Part shown: positions 20,485 through 28,964 of the stretch, in pieces
Layout of the letters: every line of letters starts with the position of its first letter
Position numbering within the stretch: the stretch's first letter is position 1
NCBI GenBank assembly: GCA_023665805.1
Contig: JAMPDJ010000015.1
Coordinates: forward strand, 1-64,000
Direction of reading: 5' to 3'
Length of the DNA stretch: 64,000 nt
Source: Bacteroides sp.
GTDB lineage: Bacteria > Bacteroidota > Bacteroidia > Bacteroidales > Bacteroidaceae
The notes under the pieces: generated by a model
What the model saw: the letters and a program-made list of their open reading frames with translations, nothing else
Told to the model about the DNA's origin: nothing
The model's database searches: none
Translations under genes and position numbers: made by a program

Positions 20485-21465
20485 ATGGTGAGATTTCTGA
20501 AAGAGGCCAACAAAGGGATTTACATCGCCCTCTTGGCAGTGATGGTGGTTTGTATGCTTTTGGGTTATGTTCCCGGGTGTGGGTTCGTTTCAGCGTGGAT
20601 TACTCCTCCCGTGGCATTGTTCATGGGGCTGGCTTATGCCCTGTGTTGCGGACAGGCCTATCCTACCTTCAACAAGCGCGTGTCAAAGAGTCTGTTGCAA
20701 TACTCAGTCGTTGGGCTGGGCTTTGGCATGAACCTGCATGCCTCCTTGGCATCGGGTGCCGAGGGCATGGCATTTACTGTGATTTCCGTGGCAGGCACCA
20801 TGCTGGTGGGCATGTTTATAGGTGTAAAGGTCTTGAAATTGAATCGCGACACCTCTTATCTGGTAAGTTCTGGCACGGCCATCTGTGGCGGCAGTGCCAT
20901 TGCTGCGGTGGGTCCTGTAATCAAGGCCCGTGAGACGGATATGTCAGTAGCCCTTGCCACTATTTTTGTGCTCAATGCCATCGCGTTGTTCGTTTTTCCG
21001 GTTCTTGGGCATCAATTAGGATTGAATCAACAGCAGTTCGGCACTTGGGCCGCCATAGCCATACACGACATCAGTTCCGTGGTTGGAGCGGGAGCTGCCT
21101 ATGGCGAGGAGGCCTTGTGTGTCGCCACCACCATCAAGCTTACTCGTGCCCTGTGGATTATTCCTCTGGCATTGCTGACTTCGCTCCTCTGGCGCAACGG
21201 AGGTAAGCGTGTCAGCATTCCATGGTTTATCCTGTGGTTCATGGCGGCAGTGGTGTTCAATACATATGCCCTGGAGTCCGTGCCCGCCGTGGGCAAGACC
21301 ATTTCCGGTGTGGCATGCAAGGCACTCGTCGTCACCATGTTCTTCATCGGTGCCTCCCTGTCGGTGGATGTCCTCAAGTCCGTGGGACTTAAGCCGTTGT
21401 TGCAGGGTGTCCTGCTGTGGATAGCCATCAGCGTCAGTTCGTTGGCATACATATTATATATATAA
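20485..21465 (+). CDS. YeiH-family putative sulfate exporter
   Basis: A 326-residue integral membrane protein with about nine or ten hydrophobic segments. It matches the YeiH/UPF0324 family (VSKSLLQYSVVGLGFGMN and SSGTAICGGSAIAAVGPVI motifs). The family is annotated as putative sulfate exporter on limited evidence. Only 15 bases separate it from the cysteine synthase gene, which fits a role in sulfur handling. A TAAATTTG box lies upstream, though its -33 partner is weak. Confidence 0.85.
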   Translation: MVRFLKEANKGIYIALLAVMVVCMLLGYVPGCGFVSAWITPPVALFMGLAYALCCGQAYPTFNKRVSKSLLQYSVVGLGFGMNLHASLASGAEGMAFTVISVAGTMLVGMFIGVKVLKLNRDTSYLVSSGTAICGGSAIAAVGPVIKARETDMSVALATIFVLNAIALFVFPVLGHQLGLNQQQFGTWAAIAIHDISSVVGAGAAYGEEALCVATTIKLTRALWIIPLALLTSLLWRNGGKRVSIPWFILWFMAAVVFNTYALESVPAVGKTISGVACKALVVTMFFIGASLSVDVLKSVGLKPLLQGVLLWIAISVSSLAYILYI

Positions 21466-21480
21466 TAAGAAACATCTGTC

Positions 21481-22416
21481 ATGAAGAAAATATATAACGA
21501 TCTGACAGAACTGGTGGGCGGCACTCCCCTGCTCCACCTTGCCCGTCTGTCTCGTGTCATGGGAATAGACGAGAGCACGCAGGTGCTGGCGAAACTGGAG
21601 TATTTCAATCCCGGTGGCAGTGTGAAGGACCGTGTGGCTCTGAATATGATTCGGGATGCGGAACAGAGCGGACGCCTGCTTCCCGGTGGTACTATCATAG
21701 AGCCAACGAGTGGAAATACGGGCGTTGGCCTGGCATGGATTGCCCGTGTACGCGGCTACGAGGCCATCATGGTGATGCCCGATACCATGAGCATGGAACG
21801 TCAGCAACTGCTGCGTGTGGCCGGAGCGCGCCTTGTTCTCACTCCCGGCAGTCTGGGCATGTCCGGTGCCGTTGCCGAGGCGGAACGACTGCAGCGTGTG
21901 ATTTCGGGCAGTATCATTCTGGGGCAGTTCTCAAATCCCGCCAATCCCGAGGCGCATGCCAAGACTACATCCATGGAGATATGGCAGGACACGGACGGCC
22001 GGGTGGACATCCTGGTGGCCGGGGTTGGCACTGGTGGCACGATTTGTGGCACCGCCCGTGGGCTGAAGGCCAAGAAGCCAGGCATCATGGCTGTTGCCGT
22101 AGAACCGCAAGAGTCTCCCGTTTTGAGCGGAGGCACACCCTCGCCACACGGCATACAGGGCATAGGTGCCAATTTTGTTCCGGAGAACTATGACTCTTCT
22201 GTGGTCGACCGTGTCATGCAGGTCACCACCGGACAGGCCATGCAGATGGGGCGCGACCTTTCGCGCCATGAGGGTTTGGTCGTAGGCATTTCCTCCGGTG
22301 CTGCCGTGCATGCCGCCATGGAATTGGCAAAGGCAGAAGAAAACAAAGGGAAGTGCATTGTGGCGGTACTTCCAGATACTGGCGAACGTTATCTAAGCAC
22401 GGCACTCTTCCGGTAA
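21481..22416 (+). CDS. cysK: Cysteine synthase (O-acetylserine sulfhydrylase)
   Basis: PLP enzyme making cysteine from O-acetylserine and sulfide. The 311-residue protein shows the PLP lysine in GGSVKDR, the substrate loop EPTSGNTGVGLAW and the phosphate-binding glycines GVGTGGTICG. The substrate loop SGNTG is shared by CysK and CysM, and the choice of paralogue cannot be made from sequence alone. It forms a two-gene unit with the YeiH-type transporter. Confidence 0.92.
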   Translation: MKKIYNDLTELVGGTPLLHLARLSRVMGIDESTQVLAKLEYFNPGGSVKDRVALNMIRDAEQSGRLLPGGTIIEPTSGNTGVGLAWIARVRGYEAIMVMPDTMSMERQQLLRVAGARLVLTPGSLGMSGAVAEAERLQRVISGSIILGQFSNPANPEAHAKTTSMEIWQDTDGRVDILVAGVGTGGTICGTARGLKAKKPGIMAVAVEPQESPVLSGGTPSPHGIQGIGANFVPENYDSSVVDRVMQVTTGQAMQMGRDLSRHEGLVVGISSGAAVHAAMELAKAEENKGKCIVAVLPDTGERYLSTALFR

Positions 22417-22620
22417 GGTGGAGCGGAGGCAGTTTACGATGCATAACACTAAAGCATGCTATCCAATGGTCTTGTCTCAAGATATTGGCAATTGCGCCCT
22501 CAACGATACTGTTTAACAAGTTTAGGCGGCTTCTTTCTTACGACAAATCGCTCAGAAGGATGTAAGCGACCTAATGTTCTTTGTTAGACGGTCTTGGCAT
22601 GGAATATGACACACTATCGC

Positions 22621-23811
22621 TTATACCGGATAAGTAGATTTGGTGCTTTGTGTGAATTTCACCATCTCTATAAACGAAGCCAATGTTTCTATTTCTGGCT
22701 GAAATTCCTTGTCGAACGATTTGAGGTAAGATGCCGGAACTACCAATTTCAGATGTTCATGCTTCATTTCACGTAGTTGATTTTTGGATATTCCTTGTTG
22801 TAGGGTAAACAAGTATTTGGTTTCGATGCGGTTGGCTTCGTTAAGAACTTGGCGCCAACGGTCTTTGCAAGTAGTCTTGGCACCGAGAAAGACCAGTTTG
22901 TTAGCTGGAAAAAGCAGGTTGTGGTAGGCTTCTCCATTGGGGAACAGGAAGTCGGGCTTCTTGTTGTCTTCTGTCACAGCTTGTTCTTCATATTCCAATT
23001 GTGCTGCAGTGAATATGGTAGCCAAATGGTGCTCCAATGATTTGCCTGCACGAGATTTGCGGCGGTTGAGAATGATATTTGAGAATTTGACCAATTCTTG
23101 ACAGTTAGGAAAAGGTATACTGTAAATAGGTGCGTAAATTTTTTCCTCAAAACTTCGGAATAAGCTGTATTCCGTATCAATCCATTTCAGCAGCAGCTGG
23201 TCGGGAATCCTGCGAATATCCTTATCTGTAATTTGAAAGGTCTCATTATATATTTTTCTGGCAAGTTTTGCCATTTGAGCAGTTTCCGGGAAGTCAGTAT
23301 GTAGTGAAGCAAGTTTATGGATACTTACTTCAAGTAATTTCTCGTGATTTTTAGCATGAGAAATGTCAATCAATTGATTGGTCTTTTCTGGGGATAAATT
23401 GAAGTAGGCAAAGAAATCATCTATATCTTGGTCGGCTTGCAATACAAAACCATAATAATAATCTTCACTTTGTTGGGCTATAATCAGCAAATCGCCTACA
23501 TTGTCTTCCTCAAAAAAGGGAAAGCCCTTTCCGAAACAGGTTATTCGGTATTCATTGCGTGTTCCTTGCCCGTAATAGACAAAACGGCTATCGGTTGTAA
23601 AATCATCTTGCCATTTGACCTTTACCATCTTGTCTTTGTTTTCACCTTTCATTCCAGGAGTGTCAAACAAAAGAGCTGCTGCGCATTTAGGTATATAGAA
23701 ACCTGATTGATGTGAACCGTTTTTTCCGGTATCGTTGGCTGTTATGAAGCGGCAAAATGCGTATCGGGCGTTTTGTACTTTGTCTATTGTGTTATTTAGT
23801 ATTTCACTCAT
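22621..23811 (-). CDS. EcoRII-type type II restriction endonuclease
   Basis: Restriction enzyme of the EcoRII (type IIE) family, which needs two recognition sites. I start at 23811 (MSEILNNTIDKVQ, 396 residues), 5 bases after the methyltransferase stop. The N-terminal effector domain has FITANDTGKNGSHQSGFYIP, and the C-terminal catalytic domain has NRRKSRAGKSLEHHL, KKPDFLFPNGEAYHN and AKTTCKDRWRQVLNEA, which match EcoRII almost word for word; PD and the following lysine fit its PD-(D/E)xK-like core. From this likeness the site is probably CCWGG. Composition is more AT-rich than its neighbours, suggesting transfer. Confidence 0.92.
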   Translation of the reverse strand: MSEILNNTIDKVQNARYAFCRFITANDTGKNGSHQSGFYIPKCAAALLFDTPGMKGENKDKMVKVKWQDDFTTDSRFVYYGQGTRNEYRITCFGKGFPFFEEDNVGDLLIIAQQSEDYYYGFVLQADQDIDDFFAYFNLSPEKTNQLIDISHAKNHEKLLEVSIHKLASLHTDFPETAQMAKLARKIYNETFQITDKDIRRIPDQLLLKWIDTEYSLFRSFEEKIYAPIYSIPFPNCQELVKFSNIILNRRKSRAGKSLEHHLATIFTAAQLEYEEQAVTEDNKKPDFLFPNGEAYHNLLFPANKLVFLGAKTTCKDRWRQVLNEANRIETKYLFTLQQGISKNQLREMKHEHLKLVVPASYLKSFDKEFQPEIETLASFIEMVKFTQSTKSTYPV

Positions 23812-23816
23812 GAAAA

Positions 23817-25112
23817 TCAATTGCCAAACATGGTTTTTACTAATTGTTCTGAAACGGCTGTGATGAGAGGCACGATCACGGAATTGCCGCATTGTCTATA
23901 AGCTTGTACGTCAGAAACCTGTCCAAGACAGTATTCGTCGGGATATCCCATTAGCCTGGCGCATTCACGGGGAGAAAGTTTACGTGGGTTCTTTCCATTG
24001 TCTTGTGGTATCAGGATTTCTGACCCATCTTTATAATATCGCGCACTTAATGTCCGTGAAATGCCATTGAGATCCACCATTCCGAAACCGAATCCATTGC
24101 CTTTGGCACGATGTTTTTCTGCATAGTTCTGCAAATAGTTCCACAATTTGTCACTTAATGTGTATTTTTCGTCAACATTCGGGTCAAGTATTTCTCGAAT
24201 GCTACGGCTTGCTTGCTCCTGCTTAGGAAAGGAAAACTGCTCCTCTCCATGATAAATGTCTTGGTTGAACCCTACTATCATGATACGTTCTCTGTGTTGA
24301 GGTACATATGTTTGTCCATCCATCACGAGATAATGAAGCGAATAACGCAATTCTTCCAATGTGCCTTTTATGACTTTAAACGTATTACCCTTGTCGTGTG
24401 ACATCAGGTTTTTCACGTTCTCCAAGAAGAATGCCTTGGGGCGATGTCGGCTGATAATGTCTGCCACATCGAAAAACAAAGTGCCTTGTGTCTTGTCTTT
24501 GAAGCCAGTTTCGCGTCCGAGGCTCTTTTTCTTGGAGACGCCTGCAATAGAAAACGGCTGGCAAGGGAACCCGGCACATAGCACATCGAACTCTTTGGGA
24601 ATATAACTTTTGGTTATATCTTTGGTTATGTCGCCGAAAGGCATTTCTCCGAAGTTGGCCAAATAGGTCTTTTGGGCATACTTGTTCCATTCCGAAGAGA
24701 AAACGCATTTGCCGCCTTGAGATTGCATAGCCAAGCGAAATCCGCCCATTCCCGCGAATAAGTCTATAAAGGTAAATTTGGGTTCTTGAGGGTCTGGAAA
24801 CGGAACATTGAAGAAATCTGCAAACAAATTATAGTTACTGGGATTTTCTGCTACATTTGTTACGTATTCTTCTGTTATTTCTTCCGTTTCGTTCTCCTTT
24901 TTTCGTTCTATGAATTCACGGATTGCACTTATCGCTTCCCTTTTGTAATTATTACTCTCTGTATCTTTGTTATTATGCAAGTAGTGGCTGAGTACGGCAA
25001 GTTGATTTTCCCAACTGATTTCTCCATACAGTTTTACACCGTTTTGCTCGTCCACTTCCTCAGGAAAATCAACGAGCTTGATGTTTTGTATAATATTCTG
25101 TTCTGTTGCCAT
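23817..25112 (-). CDS. DNA (cytosine-5) methyltransferase of the Dcm/EcoRII type
   Basis: Modification partner of the adjacent endonuclease, 431 residues. It has the C5-methyltransferase motifs in order: FIDLFAGMGGFRLA (I), GFPCQPFSIAG with the catalytic cysteine (IV), FFLENVKNL (VI), QHRERIMIVGF (VIII) and YRQCGNSVIVPL (X). The roughly 100-residue N-terminal extension ahead of motif I resembles that of Dcm and M.EcoRII. It is first in the pair, so modification is made before restriction. No Vsr repair endonuclease gene is present beside it. Confidence 0.93.
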   Translation of the reverse strand: MATEQNIIQNIKLVDFPEEVDEQNGVKLYGEISWENQLAVLSHYLHNNKDTESNNYKREAISAIREFIERKKENETEEITEEYVTNVAENPSNYNLFADFFNVPFPDPQEPKFTFIDLFAGMGGFRLAMQSQGGKCVFSSEWNKYAQKTYLANFGEMPFGDITKDITKSYIPKEFDVLCAGFPCQPFSIAGVSKKKSLGRETGFKDKTQGTLFFDVADIISRHRPKAFFLENVKNLMSHDKGNTFKVIKGTLEELRYSLHYLVMDGQTYVPQHRERIMIVGFNQDIYHGEEQFSFPKQEQASRSIREILDPNVDEKYTLSDKLWNYLQNYAEKHRAKGNGFGFGMVDLNGISRTLSARYYKDGSEILIPQDNGKNPRKLSPRECARLMGYPDEYCLGQVSDVQAYRQCGNSVIVPLITAVSEQLVKTMFGN

Positions 25113-25139
25113 TCAATTCGTTAGTCGGTTACATGCTTG

Positions 25140-25147
25140 CAAAAATA
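25140..25147 (-). promoter_or_regulatory. Probable -7 element for the methyltransferase gene
   Basis: TATTTTTG on the minus strand, 28 bases before the methyltransferase start. The TTG box is not clear at the normal spacing. Confidence 0.45.
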
Positions 25148-25369
25148 CTGCTTTTTATTGAGAATAGCGAATTATGAATTTGTAAACGACTTGTTCTGTA
25201 CTTCTTTTTATAGATTTGATGGATGTAAGTCCAGAGAGTGATGGAAGAAACAGAATCGTCATAGAACACATAATCTTTCAGTATGTTATGGTTGTTACCT
25301 TATTGTCTCGGTTTCTTCCCATGGCTGTCTCTATAAAAGGTACTTTGGCACGTTGTGTGCCAGATTGCA

Positions 25370-25403
25370 CATTCGTGAATTCTCATCCTTGAATTCACGA
25401 ATG
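25370..25403. repeat. 13-bp perfect inverted repeat with ATTCACGAAT motif
   Basis: CATTCGTGAATTC (25370-25382) pairs perfectly with 25391-25403 across an 8-base loop. The half-motif GAATTCACGAAT recurs immediately downstream and again near 46045-46105. Confidence 0.55.
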
Positions 25404-25438
25404 TACGGACAAGAATTCACGAATATGCAAGCATGACT

Positions 25439-25494
25439 TCACGAATATGGCGTGGCATGCCGACAGGACGGAGCGTGCCACGTCATATTCGTGA
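25439..25494. terminator. Strong hairpin downstream of the TonB receptor gene
   Basis: Arms at 25439-25457 and 25476-25494 pair at 18 of 19 positions with an 18-base loop. It lies 37 bases past the TonB receptor stop codon (leftward reading), so it is a good candidate for the terminator. It also carries the TTCACGAATATG repeat motif. Confidence 0.5.
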
Positions 25495-25530
25495 GACGAT
25501 GTTTGAGGTTAAGCAGGTTGGATGATGGTC

Positions 25531-27618
25531 TCAGAAATTCACCTTCAGCCCCGTGAACCATGTACGCGGGGTGGACGGGCCGTAGATGTAGCCGGAGTCA
25601 CGGTCGGGACCTTGGTCGAAGGTCTTCTGATAGGCGTTGAAGATATTCTGTACTCCGGCATTCAGCTCCAGTTCTACCCCGTCTGCCAGATGGAAGTCAT
25701 AGCTGGCCTTGAAGCCGGTATCCATGTAGTGCGGGGTCTTTTCGGTACGGTCGTCCTCTATGTATCCTGCCCTGTGCTCCACCAGCATGCTGCCGGTATA
25801 CACTCCTGACAATGAGAGTGAAAGATGGTGCGTGGGAGTGTACTGCAACGTGAAGTACCCATAGGTGTCCGGTGTGCGGAAGATACGTTGTTCCGGTGGA
25901 ACACCCGTGTCATCGCTCCAACGGCGTGCATGGGTGTATCTGGACTGTTGCAGGGTCATGCCCAATTGCATCTGCACCTTGTTGCTCCATGTAGCGCGTG
26001 CTTCAAGATTGAGGCCATAGACACGTGCTCCGTCTTCGTTGTAACGTTCGTTCATCAGTATGTCGTCGACTATGCCTATCTGACGTAGGGCGAAGGCATC
26101 GGACAGCAGAGTGCAGAAACCCTCCACCATCAGGTTGGCTTGCCACTTGTCCCATTGTCCGTACATGTCGGCAGAAAGGCTGAAACTGTGCGATTTCTCC
26201 TCACGGAGGTTCTCGGCCAGACGTATCATGGAAACGGTACCTCCCACGTTTGCCACATGCAGGTCTTCGTCAAAAGCCTGCGGCGCGCGGAATCCCTTGG
26301 ACCAGCAGGCTCTCAGGTTGATGTTCTTGACGGGGTTGTAACGCAGTGTGACGCGCGGACTGAAGATGACGTGCCTGAGCAGATTGTGCTTGTCCAGGCG
26401 TCCGCCCACCAGTATGCCCCACATGTCCGTCTTCCACTCGTTTTGCAGGAACGCGCTGGCTATGCCTGTGGTCTGGGCTATGATGCGGTTGTAGCCAAGC
26501 ATGTTGTCGTTAAGGGCATCATGGTTGTACTCCAAGCCGGCAGTCAGCCGGGCTGGCATGAACAGGCATTTCTTGAAATTATAATTGTACTGTGCCCCCA
26601 CCATCCATGTCATATCCGTAGTGGTGCCGTAGGCATTGGGGTCGTATCCTCCGCCATAGTAACTGCTGCGCTGTATGTTCTGGGCCGAAGCGTATGCCGA
26701 CACGGAATGCTGCCCGTCATAGGAATTCCAATTGTATCCCAGGCTGCCTGTGTTTATGGAGTGTTCCGTCTGTTCTGCCACTGCGGCCTCGTGTGGAGGG
26801 CGGTTCAGGTTGTCTCCTCCGCGTCTGAACTCCTCTATGTGATGATACTCCAGGGTCAGACGGTGATAACGCGGCAGACGCAGGAAAGAACGCATGCCTA
26901 TGGTCTGGCCGTTTATTTTGGACAGTTCGGTGAATCCGTCCCCGCTGGCATCATATCCTCCGCGTTGCCTGTTTTGTCCGAAGACGTACATGCCTGCCTT
27001 GCCGTTGCGTGTGACAAGAGAGGCATTCAACGTAGTGACGTTGTCCAGCGCGTCGGCACCTCCCAGGCCGGATACGGTGTGCGACACGGAACCGAAGTTC
27101 TCCTTGGGTTCTTTTGTGATGATGTTTATGGTGCCGGCTATGGCAGACGATCCGAACAGGGCCGAGCCTCCTCCGCGTGAAACCTCGACACGCTCGATCA
27201 TGTTGGTCGGGATTTGCTCCAGCCCATACACTCCTGCCAATGCACTGAATATGGGGCGCGAGTCTATGAGGATTTGTGTATAGGGTCCATCCAGTCCATT
27301 GATGCGTACCTGTTGGAAACCGCAATTCTGGCAATTGTTCTCCGTGCGCACTCCGGGCTGGAAGTTAAGTCCCTGTGACAGGGTGACAGAGTTTGTCGTG
27401 CTGAACAGCTTGTCGTCTATGATACCCACAAGGGTAGGGGCCATGCGGCGTGTGGTCTCGTTGCGGTTGGCCGACACCACCACGCTTTCCAGCGTACTGG
27501 TAATCAAGTCCGTACTGTCTTTTTGGGCGATTGCCGTTGTCGAAAATGCACTAATGGCCGTGATGGTGATCAGGTGTGATACTGCACGGCAAGGGTGCAA
27601 ATGGTGTGGTAATTGCAT
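25531..27618 (-). CDS. TonB-dependent outer membrane receptor
   Basis: Outer membrane beta-barrel transporter driven by TonB. I start at 27618 (MQLPHHLHPCRAV..., 695 residues) because a consensus promoter lies just upstream and the longer open frame would run through it. A signal peptide ends near TAIAQ. The plug domain (about 55-170) has ESVVVSANR and RVEVSRGGGSALFGSSAIAGTINIITKEP, with an unusual CQNCGFQQVRINGLDG segment shared by a Bacteroidetes receptor subgroup. The barrel ends in an aromatic residue (TWFTGLKVNF). No SusD partner is present. The substrate is unknown; a metal, heme or cofactor is plausible. Confidence 0.9.
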   Translation of the reverse strand: MQLPHHLHPCRAVSHLITITAISAFSTTAIAQKDSTDLITSTLESVVVSANRNETTRRMAPTLVGIIDDKLFSTTNSVTLSQGLNFQPGVRTENNCQNCGFQQVRINGLDGPYTQILIDSRPIFSALAGVYGLEQIPTNMIERVEVSRGGGSALFGSSAIAGTINIITKEPKENFGSVSHTVSGLGGADALDNVTTLNASLVTRNGKAGMYVFGQNRQRGGYDASGDGFTELSKINGQTIGMRSFLRLPRYHRLTLEYHHIEEFRRGGDNLNRPPHEAAVAEQTEHSINTGSLGYNWNSYDGQHSVSAYASAQNIQRSSYYGGGYDPNAYGTTTDMTWMVGAQYNYNFKKCLFMPARLTAGLEYNHDALNDNMLGYNRIIAQTTGIASAFLQNEWKTDMWGILVGGRLDKHNLLRHVIFSPRVTLRYNPVKNINLRACWSKGFRAPQAFDEDLHVANVGGTVSMIRLAENLREEKSHSFSLSADMYGQWDKWQANLMVEGFCTLLSDAFALRQIGIVDDILMNERYNEDGARVYGLNLEARATWSNKVQMQLGMTLQQSRYTHARRWSDDTGVPPEQRIFRTPDTYGYFTLQYTPTHHLSLSLSGVYTGSMLVEHRAGYIEDDRTEKTPHYMDTGFKASYDFHLADGVELELNAGVQNIFNAYQKTFDQGPDRDSGYIYGPSTPRTWFTGLKVNF

Positions 27619-27648
27619 GTTGATGACTGATTCCTTATTTTCCGGTTG

Positions 27649-27679
27649 CAAAGGTACGGGCATTATGCCCCTCACGCAA
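27649..27679 (-). promoter_or_regulatory. TonB receptor promoter
   Basis: On the minus strand, TTG (27679-27677), a 20-base spacer and TACCTTTG (27656-27649). The spacer contains the palindrome GGGCATTATGCCC (27658-27670). Confidence 0.75.
27658..27670. promoter_or_regulatory. Palindrome in the TonB promoter spacer
   Basis: GGGCATTATGCCC has 6-bp arms around one central base and lies between the -33 and -7 boxes, an ideal place for a repressor to act. Confidence 0.4.
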
Positions 27680-27696
27680 TACCTAAAAGTAGGTAT
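27679..27696. promoter_or_regulatory. Operator-like palindrome between divergent genes
   Basis: ATACCTAAAAGTAGGTAT has perfect 7-bp arms and a 4-base centre. It touches the -33 box of the TonB receptor promoter and lies 38 bases from the -33 box of the divergent regulator. The spacing and symmetry suit a dimeric regulator such as the adjacent LuxR-type protein. This is an inference from position. Confidence 0.45.
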
Positions 27697-27733
27697 AGAG
27701 CCTGCCGCCCAGTCAATCAGCCGCTTGCAATTA

Positions 27734-27764
27734 TTGTATGAATCAGGAAAAACATCTAACTTTG
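27734..27764 (+). promoter_or_regulatory. Promoter of the hemerythrin-LuxR regulator
   Basis: TTG at 27734-27736, a 20-base spacer, then TAACTTTG at 27757-27764. It implies a transcript start near 27770 and therefore translation from the ATG at 27795, not the one at 27738. Confidence 0.7.
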
Positions 27765-27794
27765 CAATGGCGAAAACCAGAACAGCCATATGCA

Positions 27795-28742
27795 ATGATA
27801 GCAAACAAGATATACGAGCCTGCCGACCGCATGGCTCTGCTTATAGACGATTGTCCCGATGTGTTGGAGATGTTGGGCCGCTTTGGCATCCCATTGGGGT
27901 TTGGCGAAAAGACGGTAGCAGAATTGTGCAAGGCACAGGATGTGGATTGTTACACGTTCCTGTGCGTGGTGAATTACATTCTCAATAATGTGGGGGATGT
28001 CGATGTGTCGCGTCTGGACGTAGCCACGCTGATGCGCTATCTGCGTGCCTCGCACACCTATTATCTGCAATTCTTGTTGCCGTTCATCCGCGAACAGCTT
28101 GTGGCGTGCCTTGACAAAGAAACAACGTTGTCGCGACTGATTCTGCGTCTCTACGAGGACTATGTCCATGAGGTGACCACGCACATGCAACTGGAGGAGG
28201 ACGAGGTGTTTCCCTATGTGGATAGTTTGTTGGCAGGCAAGCACGACGGCCAGAATTCAATAGATACCTTCATGTCTGCCCATAACAGTGCCGACAGCAC
28301 TCTGCGCGAGTTGAAAAACATCATGACACGTTACCTGCCCACTGATGTCCGCACCGGCAATCATCTGGCGCATACATTGTACAGCCTTTATTGCAATGAG
28401 ACGTGGCTGCGCAATCATGCCAAGGTGGAGGAAGCATTGCTGACGCCAGCCATACGTCTGATGGAACATCGTGTGAGGCATAGTGATGTCAGCCGTCGCC
28501 TGTCGCAGTTGATTGCGCACGGCGATGCTGGTGAATTGTCAGCGCGTGAACGCGACATAGTCGTCGGGGTGGTGCAGGGGATGTCCAACAAGGAAATAGC
28601 CGAGCATCTGTTCATTTCTCTGAACACCGTGGTTACGCATCGTCGCAACATAGCGCGAAAACTGCATATACATTCTCCGGCAGGTCTCACCATCTATGCC
28701 ATAGTCAACAACCTGGTGGACATATCCGAGATATGCACTTGA
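27795..28742 (+). CDS. RIC/hemerythrin-like di-iron domain fused to LuxR helix-turn-helix
   Basis: Predicted transcription regulator of 315 residues from MIANKIYEPADRM. An N-terminal ScdA_N-like segment (about 1-65) keeps the family shape but has GIPLGFGEKTV where the repair protein has its Cys-Cys-Gly-Gly. Next comes a hemerythrin-like four-helix domain with all six expected iron ligands: H87, H130 with E134, H163, and H208 with E212, nearly at the spacing of E. coli YtfE. The last 65 residues are a NarL/LuxR DNA-binding domain (LSARERDIVVGVVQGMSNKEIAEHLFISLNTVVTHRRNI). I infer control by NO, oxygen or iron state. It is divergent from the TonB receptor gene, a likely target. Confidence 0.88.
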   Translation: MIANKIYEPADRMALLIDDCPDVLEMLGRFGIPLGFGEKTVAELCKAQDVDCYTFLCVVNYILNNVGDVDVSRLDVATLMRYLRASHTYYLQFLLPFIREQLVACLDKETTLSRLILRLYEDYVHEVTTHMQLEEDEVFPYVDSLLAGKHDGQNSIDTFMSAHNSADSTLRELKNIMTRYLPTDVRTGNHLAHTLYSLYCNETWLRNHAKVEEALLTPAIRLMEHRVRHSDVSRRLSQLIAHGDAGELSARERDIVVGVVQGMSNKEIAEHLFISLNTVVTHRRNIARKLHIHSPAGLTIYAIVNNLVDISEICT

Positions 28743-28964
28743 GGATTCCCGTGAAAAGACAGCGGTCGCAGACGTGAGCTGGAGAGGATACGATGTGTTG
28801 TGTGTCAATGCTTTTTTTAGAGAGTGGGTTAGGCGTGAAGTTTAGACCATCTGTCGCCGTTGGTTCTGTGCATCCTGCCCTGCCAATTGGTATGAAAGGT
28901 ATGATGATTTGACGGTCGGGTTGCGCTCACCATGTTTGTCGTTCGCGCTACAAACCATTATCTT

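Larger units (their letters stand above)
25113..25530. other. Gene-free stretch between restriction-modification pair and TonB receptor
   Basis: About 420 bases. The half next to the methyltransferase is AT-rich upstream sequence. The half next to the TonB receptor gene holds several inverted repeats built on the motif TTCACGAAT (see 25370-25403 and 25439-25494). A hairpin TGGCACgttgtGTGCCA lies at 25346-25362. No gene is seen. Confidence 0.6.

Noticed and set aside
25370..25494. CRISPR-like spacing of the ATTCACGAAT words
   Set aside because: The words are short, spaced irregularly and palindromic, with no constant spacer length and no cas genes.
27738..27794. Upstream ATG for the hemerythrin-LuxR gene
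   Set aside because: A good promoter overlaps this stretch, so the ATG at 27738 would be before the transcript start.
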